Below, piece after piece: positions 26,530-34,176 of a stretch of DNA of 64,000 bases (the stretch's first letter is position 1; the number at the start of each line of letters is the position of its first letter). This stretch comes from an uncultured Roseovarius sp. (GTDB lineage: Bacteria > Pseudomonadota > Alphaproteobacteria > Rhodobacterales > Rhodobacteraceae): NCBI RefSeq assembly GCF_913057115.1, contig NZ_CAJXNN010000001.1, positions 54,441-118,440 of the forward strand, given 5' to 3'. Under the pieces are notes generated by a model. That model saw only the letters and a list, made by a program, of their open reading frames with translations. It was not told the origin of the DNA and did not search any database. The position numbers were made by a program, and so were the translations under genes.

Positions 26530-27455
26530 TGGGTGAGGAATTCGTGGCCCTGTCTTTGCCGCCGATGGTGATTGGCACCTGTGCCGCCGTGGCCTGTGCC
26601 CTGCCCGGGAACTTCCTGTTGCTGCGGCGGCAGGCGTTGATTGGCGATGCAATCTCGCATGTCGTTTTGCCGGGGATCGTGGCGGCCTTTCTGGTGACCG
26701 GCGTGATTGCCGCGCTGCCGATGATGCTGGGCGCGGGGGTGGCGGCCCTTGTCGCGGTGGCATTGATCGAGGTGATCCGCCGCTTGGGCAAGATCGAGCC
26801 GGGGGCGGCGATGGGCGTGGTCTTTACCGCGATGTTTGCCGGGGGTGTGCTGCTGTTGGAGCAGTCGGATACATCGGATGTGCATCTGGACGTGCAGCAC
26901 GCGCTTTATGGCAATCTGGAAAGCCTGATCTGGCTGGATGCCTTTGGCTGGTCGTCGCTATTCGAATGGGAGGCTTTGAAGGGGCTGCCACCCGAGCTGC
27001 CCCGTATGCTGGCGACCATGCTGTTTGTCAGTGCCTTCACATGGGTTTTCTGGCGGCCGTTGAAGATCAGCAGTTTTGACGAGGGGTTTGCCCGGACGGT
27101 GGGCCTGCCGACCGGGGCCTTGGGCCTGTCGTTGGTCATCGTCGCGGCGATTGCGGCGGTCGCGGCCTTTGATGCGGTGGGGTCGATCATCGTGATCGCG
27201 ATGTTCATCTGCCCGCCCGCTGCCGCACGGTTGATGACCAACCGGTTGGAGGTACAGGTGGCCTGGAGCGTTGTTTTTGCCGTGATCTCGGCGGTGCTGG
27301 GCTATGTTCTGGCCGGATACGGCCCGCTATGGCTGGGCTTTGACGATGCGGTGAGCGCGGCGGGGATGATCGCCACGGTGTCGGGCGTGATCCTTGGGCT
27401 GGCCGCGGTTTTCGGGCCGCATCGGGCGCCGGTTGGGGCCGCGGCGGAAGGCTAA
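26526..27455 (+). CDS. Metal ABC transporter permease (SitD-like)
   Basis: The protein has 309 aa, ABC-3 family, with 8-9 hydrophobic segments and LIGDAISHVVLPG as the ATPase-coupling loop. Unlike the preceding permease it has no soluble extension; the two probably form a heterodimer. It begins with ATGATG in an overlap with the previous gene and ends overlapping the convergent hydrolase by 4 nt. Confidence 0.93.
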   Translation: MMGEEFVALSLPPMVIGTCAAVACALPGNFLLLRRQALIGDAISHVVLPGIVAAFLVTGVIAALPMMLGAGVAALVAVALIEVIRRLGKIEPGAAMGVVFTAMFAGGVLLLEQSDTSDVHLDVQHALYGNLESLIWLDAFGWSSLFEWEALKGLPPELPRMLATMLFVSAFTWVFWRPLKISSFDEGFARTVGLPTGALGLSLVIVAAIAAVAAFDAVGSIIVIAMFICPPAAARLMTNRLEVQVAWSVVFAVISAVLGYVLAGYGPLWLGFDDAVSAAGMIATVSGVILGLAAVFGPHRAPVGAAAEG

Positions 27456-28243
27456 CCGCAGATGTGGCGCACCATGGCGCTTTCGGGGTCTTTCAGCGCC
27501 TCGATGACATCGAAATGATGGGTGCCGGGGGCGATGTGCAGCGGGGCGTCCCATGCCTCGGAGAGCCATCGCGCTTGATCCAGAAACACGGGACGTTCAT
27601 TGGCCCCGACCCAGATTTTTACCGGGACATCCACCGGCGTCATCAATACCGGGCTTTCGGCCTCGGCGGTGGCGATGTTCATCCTGAATTGATCGTTCAT
27701 GGAGGTTTCCAGCAGCGGGCGTAGGTCGGCCACGGGGGAAATCGGTACGACCGAGGAAAGGCGCGCGGCCAGATCATCGGGCAAGACCCCCGGGACCGCC
27801 ATCCGTGAGACCAGATGGCCCCCGGCGGAATGGCCGGTGAGGGCAATTGGACCATCGACCTGGGTTGCTGCAAAGGTCACGGCCTGTTCGATCTGATCGG
27901 TGATCTGGGCGATGCTGACATCGGGGCAGAGGTCATAGGAGGGCATCGCCACGGCCCAACCCCGGGCCAAGGGACCGGCGGCGAATTGCGACCAATAGGA
28001 CTTGTCGAACCGTAGCCAGTAGCCCCCATGAACAAAGACACAAAGGCCCTCGGGCGCGCCATCAGGCAGAAAGATGTCCATGACCTGCCGGAGGCTGTCG
28101 CCATAGGCAAGGCCCAGTCTGGCGCGGCCCTCCTCCTCAAGCCCTTTGCGAAACTCTGCCGCCAATCGCGCCCAGCGCGGCGGATAGTCATCCGCATCTG
28201 GGATATGCGCGGCATTGGCGTAGGCGTCATCCAGCGGTTTCAT
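27452..28243 (-). CDS. Alpha/beta hydrolase, kynurenine formamidase-like
   Basis: The protein has 263 aa. It has the HGGYW oxyanion motif, the nucleophile in GHSAGG, and C-terminal HHFDV with the catalytic histidine, the pattern of arylformamidase-like esterases. No tryptophan-degradation gene is adjacent, so the substrate is open. The start at MKPLDDAYA has GGAAGGG at correct distance; ATGs further upstream are too close to it. Confidence 0.85.
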   Translation of the reverse strand: MKPLDDAYANAAHIPDADDYPPRWARLAAEFRKGLEEEGRARLGLAYGDSLRQVMDIFLPDGAPEGLCVFVHGGYWLRFDKSYWSQFAAGPLARGWAVAMPSYDLCPDVSIAQITDQIEQAVTFAATQVDGPIALTGHSAGGHLVSRMAVPGVLPDDLAARLSSVVPISPVADLRPLLETSMNDQFRMNIATAEAESPVLMTPVDVPVKIWVGANERPVFLDQARWLSEAWDAPLHIAPGTHHFDVIEALKDPESAMVRHICG

Positions 28244-28343
28244 GGTCATCCCTTCCATTGCCTTGCGCAATACCCTAGGTCTCTTGGCAAGACACGCGCA
28301 AGGTGCCATGCCATCGCGCATTCAGACCAAAGGGAGAGACGCC

Positions 28344-29816
28344 ATGACCAAGACCGATCTGAAATCGCTTTTGAAAGACCCCAGCCTTTTGGCCGAACAG
28401 GCCTATCTGGCCGGTGACTGGGTGGATGGCGACGAGGGGACCTTCGAGGTCACGAACCCGGCCCGTGGTGACGTTATTGCCCATGTGGCCGACCTGAGCC
28501 GTGCGCAGGTGTCCAAGGCGATTGCCGAGGCTGAGGTCGCACAGAAGGACTGGGCCAAGTGGACTGGCAAGGAACGTGCTGCGGTGCTGCGCAAATGGTT
28601 CGATCTGATGATGGAAAACCAGGATGACCTTGGCACCATCCTGACCGCCGAGCAGGGCAAGCCGCTGACCGAGGCCAAGGGCGAGATTGCCTATGGCGCC
28701 AGTTTCGTCGAGTTTTTCGCTGAAGAGGCCAAGCGCGTTTACGGCGAAACCATCCCCGGCCACCAGCGCGACAAGCGCATTACCGTGATGAAACAGCCCA
28801 TCGGGGTCGCCGCGTCGATCACGCCATGGAACTTCCCCAATGCGATGATCACCCGCAAGGCCGCCCCGGCGCTGGCGGCGGGCTGTGCCTTTGTGGCGCG
28901 GCCTGCGGAACTGACGCCGCTTTCGGCGACGGCCATGGGTGTTCTGGCCGAGCGGGCGGGTATTCCCAAGGGGGTCTTTTCGGTGGTCACATCCTCCAAT
29001 GCATCCGAGACCGGCAAGGAGTTCTGCGAAAACCCCATCGTGCGGAAACTGACCTTTACCGGGTCCACGAACGTGGGCCGCATCCTGCTGCGGCAAGCTG
29101 CCGATCAGGTGATGAAATGCTCGATGGAACTGGGCGGCAATGCGCCCTTCATCGTGTTTGACGATGCCGATCTGGATGCCGCCGTGGAAGGCGCCATCAT
29201 GTGCAAGTTCCGCAACAACGGGCAGACCTGTGTTTGTGCCAACCGGATCTATGTGCAGGCCGGCGTTTATGATGCCTTTGCCGAGAAACTGAAGGCGGCG
29301 GTTGAGAAGTTGAAGATGGGCGACGGCATGGAAGACGGCGTGGCGCTTGGCCCGCTGATCAACGCGCAGGCGGTTGAAAAGGTTCAAAACCATATCGCTG
29401 ATGCCAAGGCCAAAGGCGCGAATGTGATCCTTGGGGATAGTGAGGCCCCACAGGGGCCGGGGTATTTCCTGCCCCCCACCATCGTCACCGGCGCCACCAA
29501 GGAGATGGAGTTCTCGACCGAGGAAACCTTTGGCCCCTTGGCACCGCTCTTCAAGTTCGAGGATGAGGACGAGGTGATCGAACTGGCCAATGACACGATC
29601 TTTGGCTTGGCCAGCTATTTCTATGCCAAGGACCTGAGCCGCGTTTACAAGGTGGCCGAGGCTTTGGAATACGGGATCGTGGGCGTGAACACCGGCATCA
29701 TCTCGACCGAAGTGGCCCCCTTTGGCGGGATCAAGCAATCGGGGCTTGGCCGGGAGGGCAGCCACCATGGCATCGAGGAATTCATCGAGATGAAATACGT
29801 CTGCATGAGCGTGTGA
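28344..29816 (+). CDS. gabD: Succinate-semialdehyde dehydrogenase-type aldehyde dehydrogenase
   Basis: The protein has 490 aa, aldehyde dehydrogenase superfamily. It oxidises succinate semialdehyde to succinate, the end of GABA degradation. SITPWNFPNAMITRK, ELGGNAPFIVFDDAD and NNGQTCVCANR (catalytic Cys) are all typical of GabD. One oddity: the coenzyme-binding KPAE motif reads ARPAE, replacing a normally conserved lysine by arginine. No GABA transaminase is nearby. Start ATG follows GGGAG. Confidence 0.93.
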   Translation: MTKTDLKSLLKDPSLLAEQAYLAGDWVDGDEGTFEVTNPARGDVIAHVADLSRAQVSKAIAEAEVAQKDWAKWTGKERAAVLRKWFDLMMENQDDLGTILTAEQGKPLTEAKGEIAYGASFVEFFAEEAKRVYGETIPGHQRDKRITVMKQPIGVAASITPWNFPNAMITRKAAPALAAGCAFVARPAELTPLSATAMGVLAERAGIPKGVFSVVTSSNASETGKEFCENPIVRKLTFTGSTNVGRILLRQAADQVMKCSMELGGNAPFIVFDDADLDAAVEGAIMCKFRNNGQTCVCANRIYVQAGVYDAFAEKLKAAVEKLKMGDGMEDGVALGPLINAQAVEKVQNHIADAKAKGANVILGDSEAPQGPGYFLPPTIVTGATKEMEFSTEETFGPLAPLFKFEDEDEVIELANDTIFGLASYFYAKDLSRVYKVAEALEYGIVGVNTGIISTEVAPFGGIKQSGLGREGSHHGIEEFIEMKYVCMSV

Positions 29817-29869
29817 GTTCGAAGCGGGGGGAACCCCTTGGGTTAACGGGAAAAACCGCTGTCTGCATC

Positions 29870-29914
29870 ACGTCGGTATTGCGTCGGTATTGCGTCGGTG
29901 CTTTTTACCGACGC
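29870..29914. repeat. Three tandem GCGTCGGTATT-like units with hairpin
   Basis: ACGTCGGTATT, GCGTCGGTATT and GCGTCGGTGCT follow one another without gaps. The last unit's GCGTCGGT (29892-29899) pairs with ACCGACGC (29907-29914) around a T-rich loop. It lies 54 nt after gabD and may act as a terminator. The rest of the 298-nt gap holds a second hairpin element (29980-30010) and presumably the promoter of the next gene. Confidence 0.6.
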
Positions 29915-29979
29915 CCGGCGGATTGACAGGGCGTGCGGTGAGAAACCTACGGGAGTTTTGTACGTTTTTTTGCGCCGCC

Positions 29980-30010
29980 GCTCATCAGCCCTTGCGGGCT
30001 TCTTCGCGAG
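29980..30010. repeat. Copy 1 of a GCTCATCA-hairpin repeat
   Basis: GCTCATCA is followed by the hairpin AGCCC-TTGC-GGGCT and then TCTTCGCGAG. A second copy at 30832-30862 has the hairpin AGGCC-TTGC-GGCCT, where both stem strands have changed together. Confidence 0.5.
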
Positions 30011-30114
30011 GGGTAGTCGCACCCGGTCGCGGTTTTTCGCGCGCTTTGATCGGGTGATTTCGCAATTGGTGTGAGGCGTGCTTAGATCTGCGTGACACCA
30101 AGGAGGATTTTCCG

Positions 30115-30825
30115 ATGCTGCGTTTGAGTACCGTTCTTGCAAGCCTTTGCCTTGCCGCCCTTCCCGCCTGCGCCCAGAAAGGGGCGGGACCGCTGGACAG
30201 TCTTGAGGCTGAATTCGTGGCGCGCGGCAACGAGCCGGGGTGGCGCGTGACGGTGGGGGGCGATGCGGTTGAGATCGTGGCGGCCTATGGGGAGGACACC
30301 CGGAGCACCCCGCGTAGCGCGACGCAGGTGACGGATATGGGCCAGACCCTTGAGATGCCGCAGATCAATGCGCGGCTGGAGGTGGAGGATCAGCTGTGCC
30401 GGGATGACATGAGCGGGATGCCCTATCCGCAGCGCGCGGTGCTGTCACTGGACGGTCAGGAGTATCGCGGCTGTGCGGGTGATCCCCAAGACCTTTTGAC
30501 AGGCGCGGAATGGCAGGTCGAGAATGTCTCGGGTGGTGGCGTGATCGACGGCGCCGAGGTGACGATCGCCTTCGATGTCGAGGGCCGCGTCAGCGGGCGG
30601 GCCGCCTGCAACCGGTATTTCGGGGGGTATGATTTGACCGGCGAAGGGGTATCTTTCGGGCAGTTGGCTTCGACCCAGATGGCCTGTGCCGAATCGCTGA
30701 TGGATCTGGAGCGCAAGACGCTGGCGGCCCTCGGCCAAGTGCGGCGGTTTGATTTCGATGAGACCGAAGCGCTGTTGTTGATTGGTGGGCCTGAGGGTGA
30801 GGCGCTTTTGACTGCGCGGCGGTGA
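30115..30825 (+). CDS. META-domain (HslJ-like) lipoprotein
   Basis: The protein has 236 aa. The N-terminal signal ends in the lipobox LPAC. Residues ~30-120 form a COG3650-like domain (FVARGNEPGWRV), and residues ~125-230 a META/HslJ domain (VSGRAACNRYFGGY, STQMACAESLM). HslJ relatives are linked to envelope stress and novobiocin resistance. Binding site AAGGAGG precedes the ATG. It is convergent with hyi. Confidence 0.85.
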   Translation: MLRLSTVLASLCLAALPACAQKGAGPLDSLEAEFVARGNEPGWRVTVGGDAVEIVAAYGEDTRSTPRSATQVTDMGQTLEMPQINARLEVEDQLCRDDMSGMPYPQRAVLSLDGQEYRGCAGDPQDLLTGAEWQVENVSGGGVIDGAEVTIAFDVEGRVSGRAACNRYFGGYDLTGEGVSFGQLASTQMACAESLMDLERKTLAALGQVRRFDFDETEALLLIGGPEGEALLTARR

Positions 30826-30829
30826 GGGC

Positions 30830-30881
30830 GCGCTCATCAGGCCTTGCGGCCTTCCTCGCGAAGAACGGCAGTGATGAGCGC
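30830..30881. terminator. Cruciform repeat between convergent genes (copy 2)
   Basis: GCGCTCATCA (30830-30839) pairs perfectly with TGATGAGCGC (30872-30881), enclosing a second hairpin AGGCC-TTGC-GGCCT. It lies between the stop codons of the META-domain gene and hyi and could terminate both. It shares its core with 29980-30010. Confidence 0.55.
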
Positions 30882-30889
30882 CCGGTTGC

Positions 30890-31633
30890 TCAAATGATCC
30901 AGCTTAGCCCGTCTTCGGTGCGGGCCTTGGGGTGGTATTCGCCGCTGACCCAGCCCTGGTAGCCCTCGGAGTCCAGTCTCGCGAAAAATCCCGGATAGTC
31001 GATTTCGCCACTCATGGGTTCGTGCCTGCCGGGGTGGCCGGCCACTTGCACATGTGCGGCGCGGGCCCCGTGTTTGGCCCATGTACCCATGACATCGCCG
31101 GTGATGCGGTGGGCGTGGTAGGCATCGAATTGCAGGGCGAGGGTGGGGGCGTTGAGCGCATCAAGGATGCCCGCCGCCTGATCGAAATCGTTGAGGAAAT
31201 AGCCGGGGATTTCGATGGGGTTGATCGGTTCGATCGTCAGGGGGATGTTGCCTGCCTCCTCGGTGGCCCAGCGCAGATTTTCGAGGAAAGTGTCATTGGC
31301 GCGCGGCCCCTCGGCCAGCCCGGCCATAATGTGGATGCGGGCGGCGTTCACGTTGTGAGCCATCTCAAGCGCTTGGTCGAATTCGGCCCGAAAGCGCGCC
31401 TTTTGCCCAGGAACGGCGGCCACGCCGCGCCCGCCGCTGTCCCAATCCGGTGCGGGGGTGTTGATGAGGGCCACGGGCAGGTCAGCATCGGCCAAGGCCT
31501 TGGGCCAGTCGGGCGAGGTGTAGGGAAACAGAACCTCGACCCCCTCAAACCCGGCCTTTCGCGCGGCCATGGCGCGTTCGGCCACTGGCCACTCGGTGAA
31601 AAGCAGCGTCAGGTTGGCGGCGAAGCGGGGCAC
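30890..31633 (-). CDS. hyi: Hydroxypyruvate isomerase
   Basis: The protein has 247 aa, AP-endonuclease-2/TIM-barrel family. It interconverts hydroxypyruvate and tartronate semialdehyde in glyoxylate/glycerate metabolism. Typical segments are MPRFAANLTLLFTEWP, LTIEPINPIEIPGYFLN (metal Glu), LQFDAYHAHRITGD and GEIDYPGFF. It begins 6 nt after the DUF1285 gene on the same strand, so the two are cotranscribed. Functionally it fits with the glycolate oxidase operon about 10 kb away. Confidence 0.94.
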   Translation of the reverse strand: MPRFAANLTLLFTEWPVAERAMAARKAGFEGVEVLFPYTSPDWPKALADADLPVALINTPAPDWDSGGRGVAAVPGQKARFRAEFDQALEMAHNVNAARIHIMAGLAEGPRANDTFLENLRWATEEAGNIPLTIEPINPIEIPGYFLNDFDQAAGILDALNAPTLALQFDAYHAHRITGDVMGTWAKHGARAAHVQVAGHPGRHEPMSGEIDYPGFFARLDSEGYQGWVSGEYHPKARTEDGLSWII

Positions 31634-31639
31634 CGGGCG

Positions 31640-32230
31640 TCAGTCGGGCAGGTCCGACGAGGGGATGATGCGGAAAAATTCGCCCCCCGACCAGAGGCCG
31701 AACCAGCCATCCACATGCGCGCCGATATCGACCAGCCGGTAGAAGCTTTTGCGGTCAATGAGCGCCTCAAGATTGTCGCGGATGAGGACGTAGGGTGAGG
31801 GTTCACCGGTGTCAGCGTCGCGTTCTACGCGAATCGGGTTTTCCGGCCCGGCGACCATGCGGTCGCCGACATTGGTTTCGAACACCAGCTCTTGCGATTC
31901 ACCCTCACCCTCGGCCTCGAAATCGACGGCAACAAAAGGCGCGTCATCGACGGTGATTCCCACTTTTTCCACCGGGGTGACGAGGAAATACTTGTCATCG
32001 TCTTTCCGCAGAATGGTAGAAAACAGCCGAACAAGCTCGGGCCGCCCAATCGGTGTGCCAAGGTAGAACCATGTGCCGTCACGGGCGATGCGCATGTCCA
32101 AATCGCCGCAAAACGGCGGATTCCACTGATGCACAGGCGGCAGGCCCTTGCCTTGGGCGGCGCGGGCGGCCTCGGCGAGGCTTTCGGCTGACGGGGTCGT
32201 GATCGTGTCTTTGCTCATTGCTTTTGCCAT
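31640..32230 (-). CDS. DUF1285 domain protein
   Basis: The protein has 196 aa from MAKAMSKDT; starts at 32254 or 32218 are also possible and none has a strong binding site. DUF1285 is recognised from [38 protein letters not shown] and the later [11 protein letters not shown]. Function is unknown; two small beta domains are known in the family. The divergent MoxR gene starts 57 nt away. Confidence 0.82.
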   Translation of the reverse strand: MAKAMSKDTITTPSAESLAEAARAAQGKGLPPVHQWNPPFCGDLDMRIARDGTWFYLGTPIGRPELVRLFSTILRKDDDKYFLVTPVEKVGITVDDAPFVAVDFEAEGEGESQELVFETNVGDRMVAGPENPIRVERDADTGEPSPYVLIRDNLEALIDRKSFYRLVDIGAHVDGWFGLWSGGEFFRIIPSSDLPD

Positions 32231-32287
32231 TTCCATCTCGCGCGATACACTCATAGGTAAGGATATAGATCACAGGAGGGTTTTGCC

Positions 32288-33295
32288 ATGTCCGATGATG
32301 CCGATCTTTTGGCCGGGCTTGAGGCGCTTGAAGGAAAGCTGGCACAGGCGCGCGCCTCGATCACCCGCCGGTTCATCGGGCAGGAGCGGGTGGTGGACCT
32401 GTCGTTGTCGGCGCTTTTGTCGGGCGGGCATGGGTTGCTGATCGGTTTGCCGGGCTTGGGCAAGACGCGGCTGGTTGAAACCCTGTCGAAGGTGATGGGC
32501 CTTGATGCCAACCGGGTGCAGTTTACGCCCGATTTGATGCCAGCGGATATTCTGGGCTCAGAGGTTTTGGAAACCGGGGCCGATGGCACGCGGGAGTTCA
32601 AGTTCATTCCGGGGCCGATTTTTTGCCAGCTTTTGATGGCTGATGAGATCAACCGCGCCTCACCGCGGACGCAATCGGCACTGTTGCAGGCGATGCAGGA
32701 ACGGCAGGTGACGGTCGCCGGGCAAGACCGCCCGCTGACCCCGCCCTTCCATGTGCTGGCCACGCAAAACCCGATTGAGCAGGAAGGCACCTACCCCTTG
32801 CCGGAAGCGCAATTGGACCGCTTCTTGGTGCAGATTGACGTACCCTACCCCGATCGCGATACCGAGAGGGAAATTTTGCTCGCCACCACCGGGGCCGAGG
32901 AAGAGGAGGCGCATCAGGTTTTCACGCCGGAGGAATTGATCGCGGCGCAGGGGATGCTGCGCCGGATGCCGGTGGGTGAGGGCGTGATGGAGGCGATTTT
33001 GGATTTGGTCCGCGCCTTCCGGCCCGAGGACCCGAGCGCGCCGGAAAACGTGCGCGCCTCGGTGGCGTGGGGGCCGGGGCCGCGGGCGGCGCAGGCGCTG
33101 ATGCTGACCTGTCGGGCGCGGGCGATGTTGCAGGGGCGCTTGGCGCCCGACATTGATGACGTGGCCGCCATGGCGCAGCCGGTGCTGGTGCACCGGATGG
33201 CGCTGAGTTTCGCGGCGCGGGCGCGGGGTGAAAGCCTTGATGCGCTGATTGCCGATACCGTGGGGCAGATCACTCGGAGCGAGGCCGCCGCGTGA
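32288..33295 (+). CDS. MoxR-family AAA+ ATPase
   Basis: The protein has 335 aa. Walker A is GLPGLGKT, Walker B LLMADEINRASP, followed by sensor 1 ATQNPIEQEGTYPLPEAQLDRF. MoxR ATPases act as chaperones that load metal or activate vWA-domain partners. It heads an operon with a DUF58 gene and two large membrane proteins, the standard MoxR/vWA arrangement. Start has AGGAGGG. Confidence 0.94.
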   Translation: MSDDADLLAGLEALEGKLAQARASITRRFIGQERVVDLSLSALLSGGHGLLIGLPGLGKTRLVETLSKVMGLDANRVQFTPDLMPADILGSEVLETGADGTREFKFIPGPIFCQLLMADEINRASPRTQSALLQAMQERQVTVAGQDRPLTPPFHVLATQNPIEQEGTYPLPEAQLDRFLVQIDVPYPDRDTEREILLATTGAEEEEAHQVFTPEELIAAQGMLRRMPVGEGVMEAILDLVRAFRPEDPSAPENVRASVAWGPGPRAAQALMLTCRARAMLQGRLAPDIDDVAAMAQPVLVHRMALSFAARARGESLDALIADTVGQITRSEAAA

Positions 33296-34176
33296 CCCAA
33301 ACCGCCCCCCTACGCCCAAGGGCCGAGGCAGAAGCCGCCGCCCTTCCCCCTCTGCTGGCCCGGGCCGAGCATTTGGCGGGGGCTGTCTTGCTGGGCGAGC
33401 ATGGCCGCAGGCGCGCGGGGGTGGGCGATGATTTCTGGCAATACCGCCCGATGCAACCGGGGGATTCGCGCCGGATGATTGATTGGCGGCGCTCGGCCAA
33501 GAGCGACACGCAGTTCATCAAGCAACGCGAATGGCAGATTGCGCAAAGCGTGATGCTTTGGGTGGATCATGCCGCCTCGATGCGCTTTGCCTCGGACGAC
33601 GGGTTGCCGCAAAAAGCCGATCGCGCGCGCCTTCTGGCGCTGGCCACGGCGATTTTGCTGAACCGTGCGGGGGAGCGTGTGGGGCTCGCGGGAAGTGACC
33701 TGCCGCCGCGGCGCGGGCAGGTGCAGATAACCCGGCTAACCGAGGCCTTGACCCGCGAAGAGGGCGAGGCCCCCGATTATGGCGCGCCGGAATTGCGGGG
33801 GATGCTGCCGCATTCCCGGGCGCTGTTCCTGTCGGATTTCATGGGGCCGGTGGAGGGCGTGCGCGCAGCGCTGACCAAGGCCGCCGACCGGGGGATTCGC
33901 GGGGTCGTTCTGCAAGTGCTGGACCCGGCGGAGGAGCATTTTCCCTACCGTGGGCGGACGATTTTCGAATCCATCGGTGGTAGCCTGACCCATGAAACGC
34001 TGAAGGCCTCGGAACTGCGCGATCGGTATTTGGAGCGTTTGGCGGAACGCAAGGCCGAGTTGCAGGATCTTTGTGCCGCGACCGGCTGGCACTATGGGTT
34101 GCACCATACTTCGGAGTCGGCGCAATCGGCGCTTTTGTGGCTCTATTCCGCCTTTGAACGGGGGACTGCGCGATGA
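33292..34176 (+). CDS. DUF58 domain protein
   Basis: The protein has 294 aa. RRMIDWRRSAKSD is the DUF58 signature; the vWA-like core begins at VMLWVDHAASMRF, where the MIDAS DxSxS is degenerate. It is the expected partner of the MoxR ATPase. The GTG start overlaps the moxR stop by 4 nt. Confidence 0.9.
   Translation: MTQTAPLRPRAEAEAAALPPLLARAEHLAGAVLLGEHGRRRAGVGDDFWQYRPMQPGDSRRMIDWRRSAKSDTQFIKQREWQIAQSVMLWVDHAASMRFASDDGLPQKADRARLLALATAILLNRAGERVGLAGSDLPPRRGQVQITRLTEALTREEGEAPDYGAPELRGMLPHSRALFLSDFMGPVEGVRAALTKAADRGIRGVVLQVLDPAEEHFPYRGRTIFESIGGSLTHETLKASELRDRYLERLAERKAELQDLCAATGWHYGLHHTSESAQSALLWLYSAFERGTAR

Noticed and set aside
29870..29914. Tandem repeats considered as a CRISPR array
   Set aside because: Units are 11 bp with no spacers, and no cas gene is in the window.
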